Numbered from the stretch's first letter, positions 36,643 through 46,468 are shown. The stretch: DNA of 64,000 nt from Rhizobium esperanzae (GCF_002204185.1 NZ_MXPU01000017.1:1-64000); one strand, 5' to 3'. Notes: generated by a model from the letters alone, not told the origin. Numbers and translations are program-made.

Positions 36643-38244
36643 ATGGCCGGGAGCGCGACAGCAACAGCGGGAACGATGCCGGCGACGCCTGCCCACGCCG
36701 CGGATCGCATGGATCCGAGGAAGCTCATCGCCTTCTTCGCGATGGTGCTCGGCATGTTCATGTCGATTCTCGACATTCAGATCGTCTCTGCTTCGCTTGC
36801 CGAAATCCAGGCCGGCCTGTCGGCCGGTTCCGACGAAATCGGCTGGGTGCAGACGGCCTATCTGATCGCTGAAGTGATCATGATCCCGCTTTCGGGAACA
36901 CTGGCGCGCATCATCTCGACGCGCTACCTCTTCGCGATCTCGGCCGCCGGCTTCACCATGGCGAGTGCGCTAGCGGCTACGGCGACGAATATCGACCAGA
37001 TGATCGTCTACCGCGCCATCCAGGGTTTCATCGGCGGCGGCATGATCCCATCGGTCTTCGCGGCCGCCTTCACCATCTTCCCGCCGTCGAAGCGCAGCAT
37101 CGTCTCGCCGATCATCGGCCTGATCGCCACGCTTGCGCCGACCATCGGCCCGACCGTCGGCGGCTATCTCAGCCACGCCTTCTCCTGGCACTGGCTGTTC
37201 CTCGTCAATATCGTTCCGGGCATCATCGTCACGCTGGTTACCTGGAACTTCATCGACTTCGACAAGCCGGAACTGTCGCTCTTCAAGAAGTTCGACTGGT
37301 GGGGGCTGATCTCGATGGGCGTCTTCCTCGGCGCGCTGGAATATGTACTCGAAGAGGGCAACTCAAACGATTGGTTCAACGACAATTCCATCGCGCTGGC
37401 TGCCGTCGCCTCCGGCGCCGCGGCCATCGTCTTCTTCTATCGCGCCTTCACGGTGGAGTTTCCCGTTGTCGACCTGAAGGCCTTTGCGAACCGGAATTTC
37501 TCCTTCGGCTCGGTCTTTTCCTTCGTCATGGGGATCGGGCTCTACGGCCTTACCTATATCTACCCAGTCTATCTCGGGCGTATCCGCGGCTATGATTCGC
37601 TGATGATCGGCGAGACGATGTTCGTCTCCGGGCTTGCGATGTTCTTCACCGCGCCGATCGCCGGGCGGCTGTCGACCAAGATGGACCTGCGCCTGATGAT
37701 GGTGATCGGTTTTATCAGCTTCGCCGCCGGCACATACATCATGATCCACCTGACGGCGGATTGGGATTTCTACGAACTCTTCATTCCGCAGATCCTGCGT
37801 GGCTTCGGCCTGATGATGTGCATGGTGCCGATCAACAACATCGCGCTTGGCACGATGCCGCCGTCGCGCATCCGCGGCGCGTCCGGTCTGTTCAACCTGA
37901 CCAGAAACCTCGGCGGCGCCGTCGGCCTCGCGGTCATCAACACCGTGCTCACCAGCCGGCAGGATGTGCACTACGAGCGGCTGCGGGAGAATGTGGACTG
38001 GGGCAATCCGGCGGCGATAGACCAGATGAACAACATGGCCGCCAATTTCAACAGCTACGGCATGGACGGCGCCTCTGTCGCCATCAAACAGATGGTCGGC
38101 CTCGCCACCAAGCAGGCGGTTATCCTCTCGTTCAGCGATGTCTTCTTGATCCTGACCGCGCTGTTCGTTGCGATGATCCTCGGTGTCGCGATGATCAAGA
38201 AACCCGCGCCGCAAGGCGGCGGAGGAGGTGGCGGCGGCCACTGA
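36643..38244 (+). CDS. emrB: DHA2-family MFS drug exporter (EmrB type)
   Basis: A 533-residue proton-driven exporter with about 14 hydrophobic segments. Motif C-like LAPTIGPTVGGYLSHAFSWH lies near residue 170 and SILDIQIVSASLAEIQ in segment 1, as in EmrB/QacA transporters. It works with EmrA to pump hydrophobic drugs or plant phenolics. The C-terminus ends in an unusual run of eight glycines before His. The ATG at 36643 has GGAGGTGGTCC before it. Confidence 0.92.
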   Translation: MAGSATATAGTMPATPAHAADRMDPRKLIAFFAMVLGMFMSILDIQIVSASLAEIQAGLSAGSDEIGWVQTAYLIAEVIMIPLSGTLARIISTRYLFAISAAGFTMASALAATATNIDQMIVYRAIQGFIGGGMIPSVFAAAFTIFPPSKRSIVSPIIGLIATLAPTIGPTVGGYLSHAFSWHWLFLVNIVPGIIVTLVTWNFIDFDKPELSLFKKFDWWGLISMGVFLGALEYVLEEGNSNDWFNDNSIALAAVASGAAAIVFFYRAFTVEFPVVDLKAFANRNFSFGSVFSFVMGIGLYGLTYIYPVYLGRIRGYDSLMIGETMFVSGLAMFFTAPIAGRLSTKMDLRLMMVIGFISFAAGTYIMIHLTADWDFYELFIPQILRGFGLMMCMVPINNIALGTMPPSRIRGASGLFNLTRNLGGAVGLAVINTVLTSRQDVHYERLRENVDWGNPAAIDQMNNMAANFNSYGMDGASVAIKQMVGLATKQAVILSFSDVFLILTALFVAMILGVAMIKKPAPQGGGGGGGGH

Positions 38245-38266
38245 CCTCCGGCCCCGTCCCTCGAAA

Positions 38267-38292
38267 AGGCCCTCTCCGGAGGGCCTTTTTGT
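38267..38292 (+). terminator. Rho-independent terminator of emrAB
   Basis: AAAAGGCCCTC and GAGGGCCTTTTT form an 11-bp stem with a 4-nt loop and T-rich end. Confidence 0.88.
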
Positions 38293-38398
38293 TGTGGTTT
38301 CCCAGCCTCTGTGTCATCAGATGGGTGATCGCTCATCGAATCGGCGTCAGCGGACCAATGGCGGAAAAATAATGCCGCAATCGCCCCGCTGGTTTTTT

Positions 38399-38414
38399 TG
38401 ATTTACGTACATCA
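38399..38414. promoter_or_regulatory. Near-perfect palindrome TGATTTACGTACATCA, candidate LacI operator
   Basis: A 16-bp palindrome with one mismatched pair, 33 bp before the LacI-type gene that leads the xylose operon. LacI proteins bind sites of this size and symmetry. Confidence 0.45.
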
Positions 38415-38447
38415 GATTTGGCGCTAATGGTCTCGTCAGGAGGAATG

Positions 38448-39470
38448 ATGAGGCCAACTGTTCACGATATCGCCGCTGCGGCGGGCGTTAGTCTCGCGAC
38501 TGTCGACCGGGTTCTCAATCAGCGCCCTGGTGTGCGTCATGTCACGCGGGAGAAGGTCGAGACCGCAATCCGCGAGCTCGGCTATGTCAGGGACGTCGCC
38601 GCCGCCAATCTCGCCAAGGGTCGCACCTATCCGCTGGTCTTCATCCTGCCGGCCAGCGACAATTCCTTCATGCACGGGCTCAATGCCGAAATCCGGCAGG
38701 CGATCCTCCGCTCGCCGGCCGAACGCACCGATATTCGCACCATCGAGGTGCCTGCCTTCGATTCGGCCGCTCTCGTCGCCGTGCTCGAAGGGCTTTCCAG
38801 GGAAAAGCCTTGCGGCATCGCAATGGTTGCGACCGATGCGCCCGACGTGCGTGCCGTCGTCGACAGGCTGGTGCATGCGGGCTTTCCCATCGTCACGCTG
38901 GTGTCCGATCTTACCGGATCGCTGCGCCATCACTACGCCGGCGTCGACAATATCGCGGCAGGCCGCACGGCGGCCCGTCTGCTCGGCCGGTTCCTCGGGC
39001 CGCGAAAGGGCAAGATCGCCGTCCTCGCCGGCTCCATGCTGGTGCGCGACCATCGCGAGCGGCTGGAAGGGTTTACCTCGGTCATGACAGAGGAGTTTCC
39101 CGATCTTGCGATCCTTCCGGTTCTGGAAGGTCGCGACGATCCGGAGCTCGCCCATATGCTCGTCGCAGAGGCACTCGGGAATGCCGACATTATCGGCATC
39201 TATAGTCTCGGCGCCGGCAATCGCGGCCTTATCCGGGCGCTGAAGGAGAAGGCCGTCGATCGGACGCTGACAGTCATTGCCCACGAACTGACCGCCCACA
39301 CGCGGGCGGCGCTCATCGACAACACGATCGATGCGATTCTCAATCAGAATGCCGGTCATGAGGTGCGCAGCGCCATCCGGGTGCTGAAGGCCAAGGCGGA
39401 CGGGCTCGCCGTCATCGAAGCGCAGGAACGCATCCGCCTCGACATATTCCTGAAGGACAATCTGCCGTAA
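38448..39470 (+). CDS. LacI-family regulator of the xylose operon
   Basis: A 340-residue repressor. The helix-turn-helix and hinge occupy residues 1-57 (TVHDIAAAAGVSLATVDRVL) and a periplasmic-binding-type effector domain follows. Two ATGs (38445, 38448) follow AGGAGG; the second has better spacing. It is 20 bp before xylB on the same strand, so it is probably co-transcribed and self-regulated, with xylose or xylulose as inducer by inference. Confidence 0.85.
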   Translation: MRPTVHDIAAAAGVSLATVDRVLNQRPGVRHVTREKVETAIRELGYVRDVAAANLAKGRTYPLVFILPASDNSFMHGLNAEIRQAILRSPAERTDIRTIEVPAFDSAALVAVLEGLSREKPCGIAMVATDAPDVRAVVDRLVHAGFPIVTLVSDLTGSLRHHYAGVDNIAAGRTAARLLGRFLGPRKGKIAVLAGSMLVRDHRERLEGFTSVMTEEFPDLAILPVLEGRDDPELAHMLVAEALGNADIIGIYSLGAGNRGLIRALKEKAVDRTLTVIAHELTAHTRAALIDNTIDAILNQNAGHEVRSAIRVLKAKADGLAVIEAQERIRLDIFLKDNLP

Positions 39471-39490
39471 CGGCAAAGGGAGAATGCCAC

Positions 39491-40945
39491 ATGTATCTCG
39501 GTCTCGATCTCGGTACCTCCGGCGTCAAGGCGATGCTGATCGACGACGACCAGAAGATCGTCGGTTCGGCCAACGGTGCGCTCGACGTCTCGCGCCCGCA
39601 TTCCGGGTGGTCGGAACAGGAACCGGCTCACTGGGTGCGCGCGACCGAGGAGGCCGTCGCCGGGCTCAAGGCAAAACATTCAAAGGAGTTCGCTGCAGTC
39701 AAGGGCATCGGCCTTTCCGGCCAGATGCACGGCGCCACGCTGATCGATGCGAGCGACAAGGTATTGCGGCCCTGCATTCTTTGGAACGATACACGCAGCC
39801 ACGTCGAAGCCGCCGCACTCGACGCCGACCCCCGTTTCCGGGCGCTGACCGGCAATATCGTGTTTCCCGGCTTTACGGCGCCCAAGCTCGCCTGGGTCAG
39901 GAAGCATGAGCCTGAGATTTTCGCGAAGGTTGCCAAGGTACTGCTGCCGAAGGATTATCTGCGTCTCTGGCTGACCGGCGAATATATTTCCGAAATGTCG
40001 GATTCCGCAGGCACCTCCTGGCTCGATACCGGCAAGCGCGGATGGTCGTCGGAACTGCTTGCCGCCACCGGCCTTTCGAGAGAGCAGATGCCTGCGCTTG
40101 TCGAAGGGACCGATCAGGCCGGCAGACTGCGATCCGACCTCGCGGCCCAGTGGGGCATATCAGGCTCGGTCGTCGTTGCCGGCGGCGCGGGCGATAATGC
40201 AGCCTCGGCCTGCGGCATGGGCACGGTCAGCGATGGCGCAGCCTTCGTCTCGCTCGGCACCTCGGGCGTGCTTTTTGCCGCCAACGGCTCCTATCTGCCG
40301 AAGCCGGAAAGCGCCGTACATGCCTTCTGCCATGCGCTGCCCAACACCTGGCATCAGATGGGCGTCATCCTCTCGGCCACCGATGCGCTCAACTGGCATT
40401 CCGGTGTGACCGGCAAATCGGCCGCCGATCTCACAGGCGAACTCGGCGAGACGCTGAAGGCGCCGACCGGCATCACCTTCCTGCCCTATCTCTCAGGCGA
40501 GCGTACGCCGCACAATGACGCTGTCATCCGCGGCGCCTTCATCGGCCTCGGACATGAGAGCAGCCGCGCGGTGCTAACCCAGGCCGTGCTCGAAGGTGTG
40601 GCTTTCGCCATCCGCGACAACCTCGAAGCGTTGCGTTCGGCCGGCACCGGCATCGCGCGCGTGACCGCAATCGGCGGCGGTTCGCGCTCGCACTATTGGC
40701 TGGCGTCGATCGCCACCGCGCTCGGCGTTCCGGTCGACCTGCCGGCTGACGGCGATTTCGGCGCGGCCTTCGGCGCTGCCCGTCTCGGTCTGATCGCGGC
40801 GACGGGTGCCGCTCCGATCGCCGTCTGCACGCCGCCGATGACAGCAGGCACGATCGAACCGGTCGCGGCGCTGAAGGACGCTTACGAGGACGCTTACAAG
40901 CGCTATCGGGCGCTCTATCCGGCGATCAAGTCGCTGGCGCGTTGA
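39491..40945 (+). CDS. xylB: Xylulokinase
   Basis: A 484-residue FGGY kinase making D-xylulose 5-phosphate. The first phosphate motif is LGLDLGTSGVKAML; substrate-side GLSGQMHGATLID and the C-terminal nucleotide motif AIGGGSRSHYWLASIA are as in XylB. AGGGAGA lies before the ATG. It is followed by xylA across a palindromic element. Confidence 0.95.
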   Translation: MYLGLDLGTSGVKAMLIDDDQKIVGSANGALDVSRPHSGWSEQEPAHWVRATEEAVAGLKAKHSKEFAAVKGIGLSGQMHGATLIDASDKVLRPCILWNDTRSHVEAAALDADPRFRALTGNIVFPGFTAPKLAWVRKHEPEIFAKVAKVLLPKDYLRLWLTGEYISEMSDSAGTSWLDTGKRGWSSELLAATGLSREQMPALVEGTDQAGRLRSDLAAQWGISGSVVVAGGAGDNAASACGMGTVSDGAAFVSLGTSGVLFAANGSYLPKPESAVHAFCHALPNTWHQMGVILSATDALNWHSGVTGKSAADLTGELGETLKAPTGITFLPYLSGERTPHNDAVIRGAFIGLGHESSRAVLTQAVLEGVAFAIRDNLEALRSAGTGIARVTAIGGGSRSHYWLASIATALGVPVDLPADGDFGAAFGAARLGLIAATGAAPIAVCTPPMTAGTIEPVAALKDAYEDAYKRYRALYPAIKSLAR

Positions 40946-40960
40946 GAACTGGAGCCGGCG

Positions 40961-41076
40961 GCCCCCTCATCCGCCTGCCGGCACCCTCTCCCCCAGGGGA
41001 GAAGAGACTCGCTGGAGCGCCCCATTCCCCTTCTCCCCTCGGGGAGAAGGTGGCCCGAAGGGTCGGATGAGGGGGC
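40961..41076. repeat. Palindromic intergenic element with 13-bp inverted ends
   Basis: GCCCCCTCATCCG (40961-40973) and CGGATGAGGGGGC (41064-41076) are perfect inverted ends of a 116-bp element. Inside are shorter hairpins (CTCTCCC near CAGGGGAGAAG, and CTTCTCCCC near GGGGAGAAGG). It fills most of the xylB-xylA gap and resembles the element at 48741-48916. Confidence 0.8.
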
Positions 41077-41125
41077 TGGTGGCACGAACGATAAGACTGA
41101 ACGACGAACCCAAGGAGACCCCAAC

Positions 41126-42436
41126 ATGAGCACCGGATTTTTCGGCGATATCCAGAAGATCAAATATGAGGGCCCGGACAGCACCAATCCGCTGGCCTTC
41201 CGCTATTACAAGCCGGACGAGATCGTCCTCGGCAAGCGCATGGAAGACCATTTGCGTTTTGCGGTGGCCTACTGGCACACCTTCACCTGGCCGGGCGGCG
41301 ACCCCTTCGGCGGCCAGACCTTCCTGCGTCCCTGGTTCGAAGATACGATGAAGGCGGCCAAACTCAAAGCCGATGTCGCTTTCGAATTCTTTTCGCTGCT
41401 GGGCGCACCCTACTATTGCTTCCATGACGCCGATGTGCGCCCGGAGGGCAAGAATTTTGCCGAGAACACCAGGAACCTCAATGAGATCGTCGATTATTTC
41501 GCCGAGAAGCAGGCGGCGACCGGCGCCAAGCTGCTCTGGGGTACGGCGAACCTGTTCTCCAACCGCCGCTACATGTCGGGTGCGGCGACCAACCCCGATC
41601 CAGACGTCTTTGCCTTCGCCGCTGCAACGGTCAAGACCTGCATCGACGCCACGCAGAAGCTCGGCGGCGAGAACTACGTGCTCTGGGGCGGCCGCGAAGG
41701 TTACGAGACGCTGCTCAACACCGATCTCAAACGCGAGCTCGACCAGCTCGGCCGCTTCCTCAACCTCGTCGTCGAATACAAGCACAAGATCGGCTTCAAG
41801 GGCACGATCCTGATCGAGCCGAAGCCGCAGGAGCCGACCAAGCACCAGTATGATTACGACGTCGCGACCGTCTATGGCTTCCTCAAGAAGCACGGTCTCG
41901 AAAACGAAGTGAAGGTCAATATCGAGCAGGGCCATGCAATCCTTGCCGGCCATTCCTTCGAGCACGAGCTGGCGCTTGCCAATGCGCTTGGCATCTTCGG
42001 CTCGATCGACATGAACCGCAACGACTACCAGTCCGGCTGGGACACCGACCAGTTCCCGAACAATGTTCCGGAAATGGCGCTTGCCTATTATCACGTTCTG
42101 GCAGGCGGCGGCTTCAAGACCGGCGGCACCAACTTCGATGCGAAGCTGCGCCGCCAGTCACTCGACCCGGCAGACCTCCTGATCGGTCATATCGGCGGCA
42201 TGGATTGCTGCGCCCGCGGCCTCAAGGCGGCTGCCAAGATGATCGAGGACAAGGCCCTGTCGCAGCCGCTCGCCGATCGTTACGCCGGCTGGGAATCGGC
42301 CGAGGCGCAGAAGCTCTTCCGCGGTGAGTATTCGCTGGATGAGATCACCAACTGGGTCGAGAGCCACGACGTCAACCCGCAGCCGAGATCCGGCAAGCAG
42401 GAACTGCTCGAAAACGTCGTCAACCGTTACGTTTGA
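41126..42436 (+). CDS. xylA: Xylose isomerase
   Basis: A 436-residue metal-dependent enzyme converting D-xylose to D-xylulose. Catalytic His100 is in YCFHDADV; metal and substrate residues are in GTILIEPKPQEPTKHQYD, VNIEQGHAILAGH and NDYQSGWDTDQFP. The length matches long-type (class II) XylA. AAGGAGACC precedes the ATG. GCGCCGGC/GCCGGCG pairing after the stop may act as a weak terminator before the convergent LacI gene. Confidence 0.96.
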   Translation: MSTGFFGDIQKIKYEGPDSTNPLAFRYYKPDEIVLGKRMEDHLRFAVAYWHTFTWPGGDPFGGQTFLRPWFEDTMKAAKLKADVAFEFFSLLGAPYYCFHDADVRPEGKNFAENTRNLNEIVDYFAEKQAATGAKLLWGTANLFSNRRYMSGAATNPDPDVFAFAAATVKTCIDATQKLGGENYVLWGGREGYETLLNTDLKRELDQLGRFLNLVVEYKHKIGFKGTILIEPKPQEPTKHQYDYDVATVYGFLKKHGLENEVKVNIEQGHAILAGHSFEHELALANALGIFGSIDMNRNDYQSGWDTDQFPNNVPEMALAYYHVLAGGGFKTGGTNFDAKLRRQSLDPADLLIGHIGGMDCCARGLKAAAKMIEDKALSQPLADRYAGWESAEAQKLFRGEYSLDEITNWVESHDVNPQPRSGKQELLENVVNRYV

Positions 42437-42492
42437 TAAAGCGCGCCGGCGGCCAGCGGTCGCCGGCGTCACCCTTCTAGATTATTCTCGGC

Positions 42493-43524
42493 TCATCGCT
42501 TCAACCAGTTGCGTGAGGGCGCGGAGACGGAGTTTCGCACCACCAGATCCGGCCTCAGCAGGATTTCCGTCTCGGCCGGGCGTCCGTCGGACAGAAGCTC
42601 CAATAGCAGCGCCATCGCCTGTTTGCCGATCGCGGTTCTCGGCTGGCGGATCGTCGTCAGCGATGGCGATATGAAGACGGCCTGCGGCACGTCGTCGAAG
42701 CCGGTCACCGAGAAATCTCGCGGAATATCATAGCCTCGCGCGCCGAGCCCGATCATGACGCCGATCGCCGTCTGGTCGTTCACGCACATGAAGGCTGTGG
42801 GAAGCGTGTCGCGCATGAAAAGCTGTTCGACCGCGTGCCGGCCGCTTTCGATCGTGCCGTCGCCCTCGAGCACGATCCGTAAGTCGGGCGGGACGCCAGC
42901 AGCGTCGAGACCGGCATCATAACCCATGCGGCGCCTGGTATAGGCGAGCCGGGTTCGGGAATCGCCGATGAAGGCGATCTTGCGATGCCCTTCGGCCAGC
43001 AGCAGGTCCACCGCTTTCCTGGCGCCCTCGGTATCGTCGACGCCGACATAGGGAATGCCGCCGTTGAAGACCGGTTCGAAAACCCCGACGCTCGGCGGCA
43101 GCCGCGCCGTCATGGTCTGATGACCGAAGGGGAGGATGCCGGTGAAGAGGATGAGCCCGGCCGCCTGGTTCGAGTTGAAGAATTTCAGATATTCCAGGCC
43201 GCGCTGGGCATCGTTCTGGGTGTGGCCGATCAGGACGCCGTAGCCGTGAGCGCGGGCCTCGTTCTCCAGTCCGACGAGAATATTGGAAAAATTGGGATCG
43301 CCGATATCGGGCGCCACCACGAGGATCATGTTGGAGCGGCCGAGCCTCAGGCTGCGCGCCATGGCATTGGTCGTATAACCGGTGATGGCGATCGCCTGAT
43401 TGACCTTGAGCCGCGTCGAGTTGGCGACCTTTTCCGGCGTGTGGATTGCCCGGGAAACCGTGGCGATGGAGACCTCGGCGATCCGGGCGACGTCTTCGAT
43501 GGTTGCGGGCGTGGAATTCGACAC
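42493..43524 (-). CDS. LacI-family regulator of the adjacent unknown-sugar ABC operon
   Basis: A 343-residue LacI protein. DNA-binding part: TIEDVARIAEVSIATVSRAI at residues 8-27. The effector domain includes NMILVVAPDIGDPNFSNIL and CVNDQTAIGVM. The start is probably the GTG at 43524; the frame stays open to an ATG at 43596. It is divergent from the ABC operon, with twin palindromes at 43617-43653 between them. Confidence 0.83.
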   Translation of the reverse strand: MSNSTPATIEDVARIAEVSIATVSRAIHTPEKVANSTRLKVNQAIAITGYTTNAMARSLRLGRSNMILVVAPDIGDPNFSNILVGLENEARAHGYGVLIGHTQNDAQRGLEYLKFFNSNQAAGLILFTGILPFGHQTMTARLPPSVGVFEPVFNGGIPYVGVDDTEGARKAVDLLLAEGHRKIAFIGDSRTRLAYTRRRMGYDAGLDAAGVPPDLRIVLEGDGTIESGRHAVEQLFMRDTLPTAFMCVNDQTAIGVMIGLGARGYDIPRDFSVTGFDDVPQAVFISPSLTTIRQPRTAIGKQAMALLLELLSDGRPAETEILLRPDLVVRNSVSAPSRNWLKR

Positions 43525-43616
43525 TGCGCTCTGCCTTGGGGCTGTCTTCGCCGCGACACTACACAGACTTGCCGAGAGGTCAAAGGCAAGCGTCAACTGA
43601 TCTGTGTTAATCCACG

Positions 43617-43653
43617 ATGTAAACCTTTACATGCCTCATGTAAAGGTTTACAT
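43617..43653. promoter_or_regulatory. Twin LacI-type operators
   Basis: Two 16-bp palindromes, ATGTAAACCTTTACAT (43617-43632) and ATGTAAAGGTTTACAT (43638-43653), are exact reverse complements separated by 5 bp. Both fit TGTAAA-NN-TTTACA, a common LacI-family operator. Their centres are 21 bp apart, two helical turns, so two dimers would bind the same face of the DNA. Confidence 0.8.
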
Positions 43654-43773
43654 AAGGCTCGAAGCGGACGGGAGCCGCGTGCGCGTGCCTGTTTGAGGGC
43701 CTGAGGCGGTTTTCAGAAGGAAAATGTGCGCAGTTCAAAACGCCGGAGTGCGGCGCTCTAGGGGGAGGGCATA

Positions 43774-45300
43774 ATGACCGTGGAGATCGCCGACACCGCA
43801 CCCGTGGTGCTGTCCGCCAGGCGCATATGCAAATCCTTCAGCGGCGTGCAGGTCCTCTTCAGCGTCAACTTCGATCTCCGCGCCGGCGAAATCCATGCGC
43901 TGATGGGTGAAAACGGCGCTGGCAAATCGACGCTCGTCAAGGTGCTCTCAGGTTTCGAACAGCCGAGTTCCGGCGAGATCCTGCTCGACGGCAAGCCTGT
44001 GGTGCTGCCGCCGAATGGTGCTGCGGAAGCGCTCGGCATCGTCATCATTCACCAGGAATTCAACCTCGCCGACCATCTGACCGTGACGGAGAGCCTTTTC
44101 CTCGGTCGCGAAGTGACGCGTCTCGGCGTGCTCGATCGCAAATATATGCGCGTCGAGACGCGCAAGGTTCTCGACGTGCTCGGTTCGCATGTCGATGAGA
44201 ATGCTTTGATCAGCACGCTTTCCATCGCCGACAAACAAATGGTCGAGATCGCCAAGGCGATCAGCCGCGATGCGCGCGTCGTGTTCATGGACGAGCCGAC
44301 CGCCGTGTTGTCGCGGGAAGAGACCAATATGCTGTTCAAGCAGGTCCGCAAGCTGCGCGACCAGGGCACAAGCTTCGTCTTCGTGTCCCACAAGCTCGAC
44401 GAGGTGATGGAACTGACCGATCGGGTGACGGTGCTGCGCGACGGTCAGTGGATCAAGACGTCGCCGACCTCCATTCTGGACGGGGAATCGATTGCACAGT
44501 TGATGGTCGGCCGCGAACTTTCCAGCCTCTATCCTGCCAAGGTAGAGCCTGATGTCGACGAGGAGATCGTCTTGAGCGTCGCCTCGGTGTCAACCGGCTA
44601 TGTCAGGGATGCGAGCTTCGAAGTACGCAAGGGCGAGATCATCGGGTTTTCCGGCCTGATCGGCTCCGGCCGTACCGAGTTGATGGAGGCGATTGCCGGG
44701 CTGCGGCCCCGCCTCGAGGGCGAGGTGGTCATCAAGGGGCAAGCGGTCCCCTCCGGCGACGTGCACGCGGCCAATCGCTGCGGTCTTGCCTATATGACCA
44801 AGGATCGCAAGTCGAAGGGTCTATTGCTGCGCTCCGGCATGGCGACCAATCTGACGCTGCAATCGCTCGGAAGACATTCGCGCCACGGCTATCTCAGCCC
44901 GAGCAGCGAGGCGGCCGCACTGGCGAAAGCCAAGCGTCGTTTCGACATTAGAGTTCGCGACACCAATATCGTCGCCGGTCGCATGTCGGGCGGAAACCAG
45001 CAGAAGCTGCTGCTCGCCAAAGTCATGGAGACGGATCCTGACATCATCATCATCGACGAGCCGACGCGCGGCATCGATGTCGGCACCAAGCAGCAGATCT
45101 ATCATTTCATTTCGGCGCTCGCCCGGGACGGCCGGTCAATCATCGTCGTTTCGTCGGAAATGCCCGAAGTTATCGGTCTCTGCACAAGAGTGGCCGTGAT
45201 GCGCGAAGGACGGATTGTCGGCGTGCTCGAGGGCGACGAGATTTCCGAGCAGGAGATCATGCGTTACGCCGCCGGGCTCAAAAAGAAGGTGGCTGCGTGA
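43774..45300 (+). CDS. Sugar ABC transporter ATPase (double NBD, RbsA/XylG type)
   Basis: A 508-residue protein with two nucleotide-binding halves. The first has intact Walker A GENGAGKST (residues 45-53) and Walker B VVFMDEPTAVLS. The second has a degenerate P-loop (GLIGSGRTELMEA) with signature RMSGGNQQKLLLAKV, as usual in this class. GGGGGAGGGC precedes the ATG. It powers the permease and binding protein that follow; substrate unknown. Confidence 0.92.
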   Translation: MTVEIADTAPVVLSARRICKSFSGVQVLFSVNFDLRAGEIHALMGENGAGKSTLVKVLSGFEQPSSGEILLDGKPVVLPPNGAAEALGIVIIHQEFNLADHLTVTESLFLGREVTRLGVLDRKYMRVETRKVLDVLGSHVDENALISTLSIADKQMVEIAKAISRDARVVFMDEPTAVLSREETNMLFKQVRKLRDQGTSFVFVSHKLDEVMELTDRVTVLRDGQWIKTSPTSILDGESIAQLMVGRELSSLYPAKVEPDVDEEIVLSVASVSTGYVRDASFEVRKGEIIGFSGLIGSGRTELMEAIAGLRPRLEGEVVIKGQAVPSGDVHAANRCGLAYMTKDRKSKGLLLRSGMATNLTLQSLGRHSRHGYLSPSSEAAALAKAKRRFDIRVRDTNIVAGRMSGGNQQKLLLAKVMETDPDIIIIDEPTRGIDVGTKQQIYHFISALARDGRSIIVVSSEMPEVIGLCTRVAVMREGRIVGVLEGDEISEQEIMRYAAGLKKKVAA

Positions 45301-45377
45301 GGCCGGAGCGAGACTTCGCCGACGCGGACAATAGATAGGATGCCCAGACGAACTGGGACGGGAGGTTGGTTTTGGAC

Positions 45378-46382
45378 ATGAGCATTAACGAGGAGACCAG
45401 GGCGATCCGGCGCAGGTCCTGGCGTGACGTTGATCTGCGCGCGGTTGCACCGTTTGCCGCCTTGGCCTTGCTCCTGATCGTCGGCGCACTGGTCAACCCG
45501 AATTTCATCGGCATCACCAATCTTGCCAACGTCGCGACACGCTGCGCTTTCATCGCCATTATAGCGGTCGGCGCCACCTTCGTGATCTCGGCCGGAGATC
45601 TCGACCTTTCCGTTGGCTCGATGGTCGCCTTCGTCGCCAGCCTGATGATCCTGCTCATCAATTCGGGCGTCATTGCCGATCCGGTGCTGATGCTGACGGC
45701 CGCGGTGGTGTTTACGGTGATTGCGGGGGCTCTTTGCGGCCTCGCAAACGGCCTCATCACCACCGTCGGCAAGATCGAGCCTTTCATCGCCACACTCGGC
45801 ACAATGGGCATTTATCGCGGCTTGACCACCTGGCTGTCGCAGGGGGGTGCGATCACCTTGCGCTCCACTGAAATCCAGACGCTCTACCGTCCGGCCTATT
45901 TCGGCAATATTCTCGCTATTCCCGTGCCGATCGTGGTGATCCTCGTCGTCACCGCGATTGCAGCCTTCATCCTCTACCGCACCCGTTACGGTCGCCATGT
46001 CGTGGCTGTCGGTTCGAACAGTGACGTCGCGCGCTATTCGGGCATTGCCGTCAACCGCGTGCGCACCATTGCCTTCGTCATCCAGGGCCTCTGTGTAGCG
46101 ATTGCCGTGCTGCTCTATGTGCCGCGTCTCGGATCCACCTCGGCGACGACCGGCATCCTGTGGGAGTTGCAGGCCATTACCGCCGTCGTCGTCGGCGGCA
46201 CGGCTCTCAAGGGTGGCGCCGGCCGGGTCTGGGGTACCATCTGCGGCGCCTTCATTCTCGAACTCGTCGGCAACATCATGCTGCTTTCGAACTTCATCAG
46301 CGAATATCTCATCGGTGCGATCCAGGGTGCAATCATCATCATCGCCATGCTGGTGCAGCGGTCGCTGGTTCGCAAATCCTAA
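45378..46382 (+). CDS. Sugar ABC transporter permease (RbsC type)
   Basis: A 334-residue permease with about eight to ten hydrophobic segments and the BPD_transp_2 features (FVISAGDLDLSVGSMVA; ALKGGAGRVWGTICGAFIL). The start is uncertain: ATG 45378 lies 12 bp after GGGAGG, while a TTG at 45372 has better spacing. Confidence 0.88.
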   Translation: MSINEETRAIRRRSWRDVDLRAVAPFAALALLLIVGALVNPNFIGITNLANVATRCAFIAIIAVGATFVISAGDLDLSVGSMVAFVASLMILLINSGVIADPVLMLTAAVVFTVIAGALCGLANGLITTVGKIEPFIATLGTMGIYRGLTTWLSQGGAITLRSTEIQTLYRPAYFGNILAIPVPIVVILVVTAIAAFILYRTRYGRHVVAVGSNSDVARYSGIAVNRVRTIAFVIQGLCVAIAVLLYVPRLGSTSATTGILWELQAITAVVVGGTALKGGAGRVWGTICGAFILELVGNIMLLSNFISEYLIGAIQGAIIIIAMLVQRSLVRKS

Positions 46383-46468
46383 CGCAAAAAACTTCTCGGA
46401 TCGGCCGGGCTTGACAGGGCACCCGGCTCGGATTGGACAAGTCCCTGATATTTTTGGGAGGAAATAGC

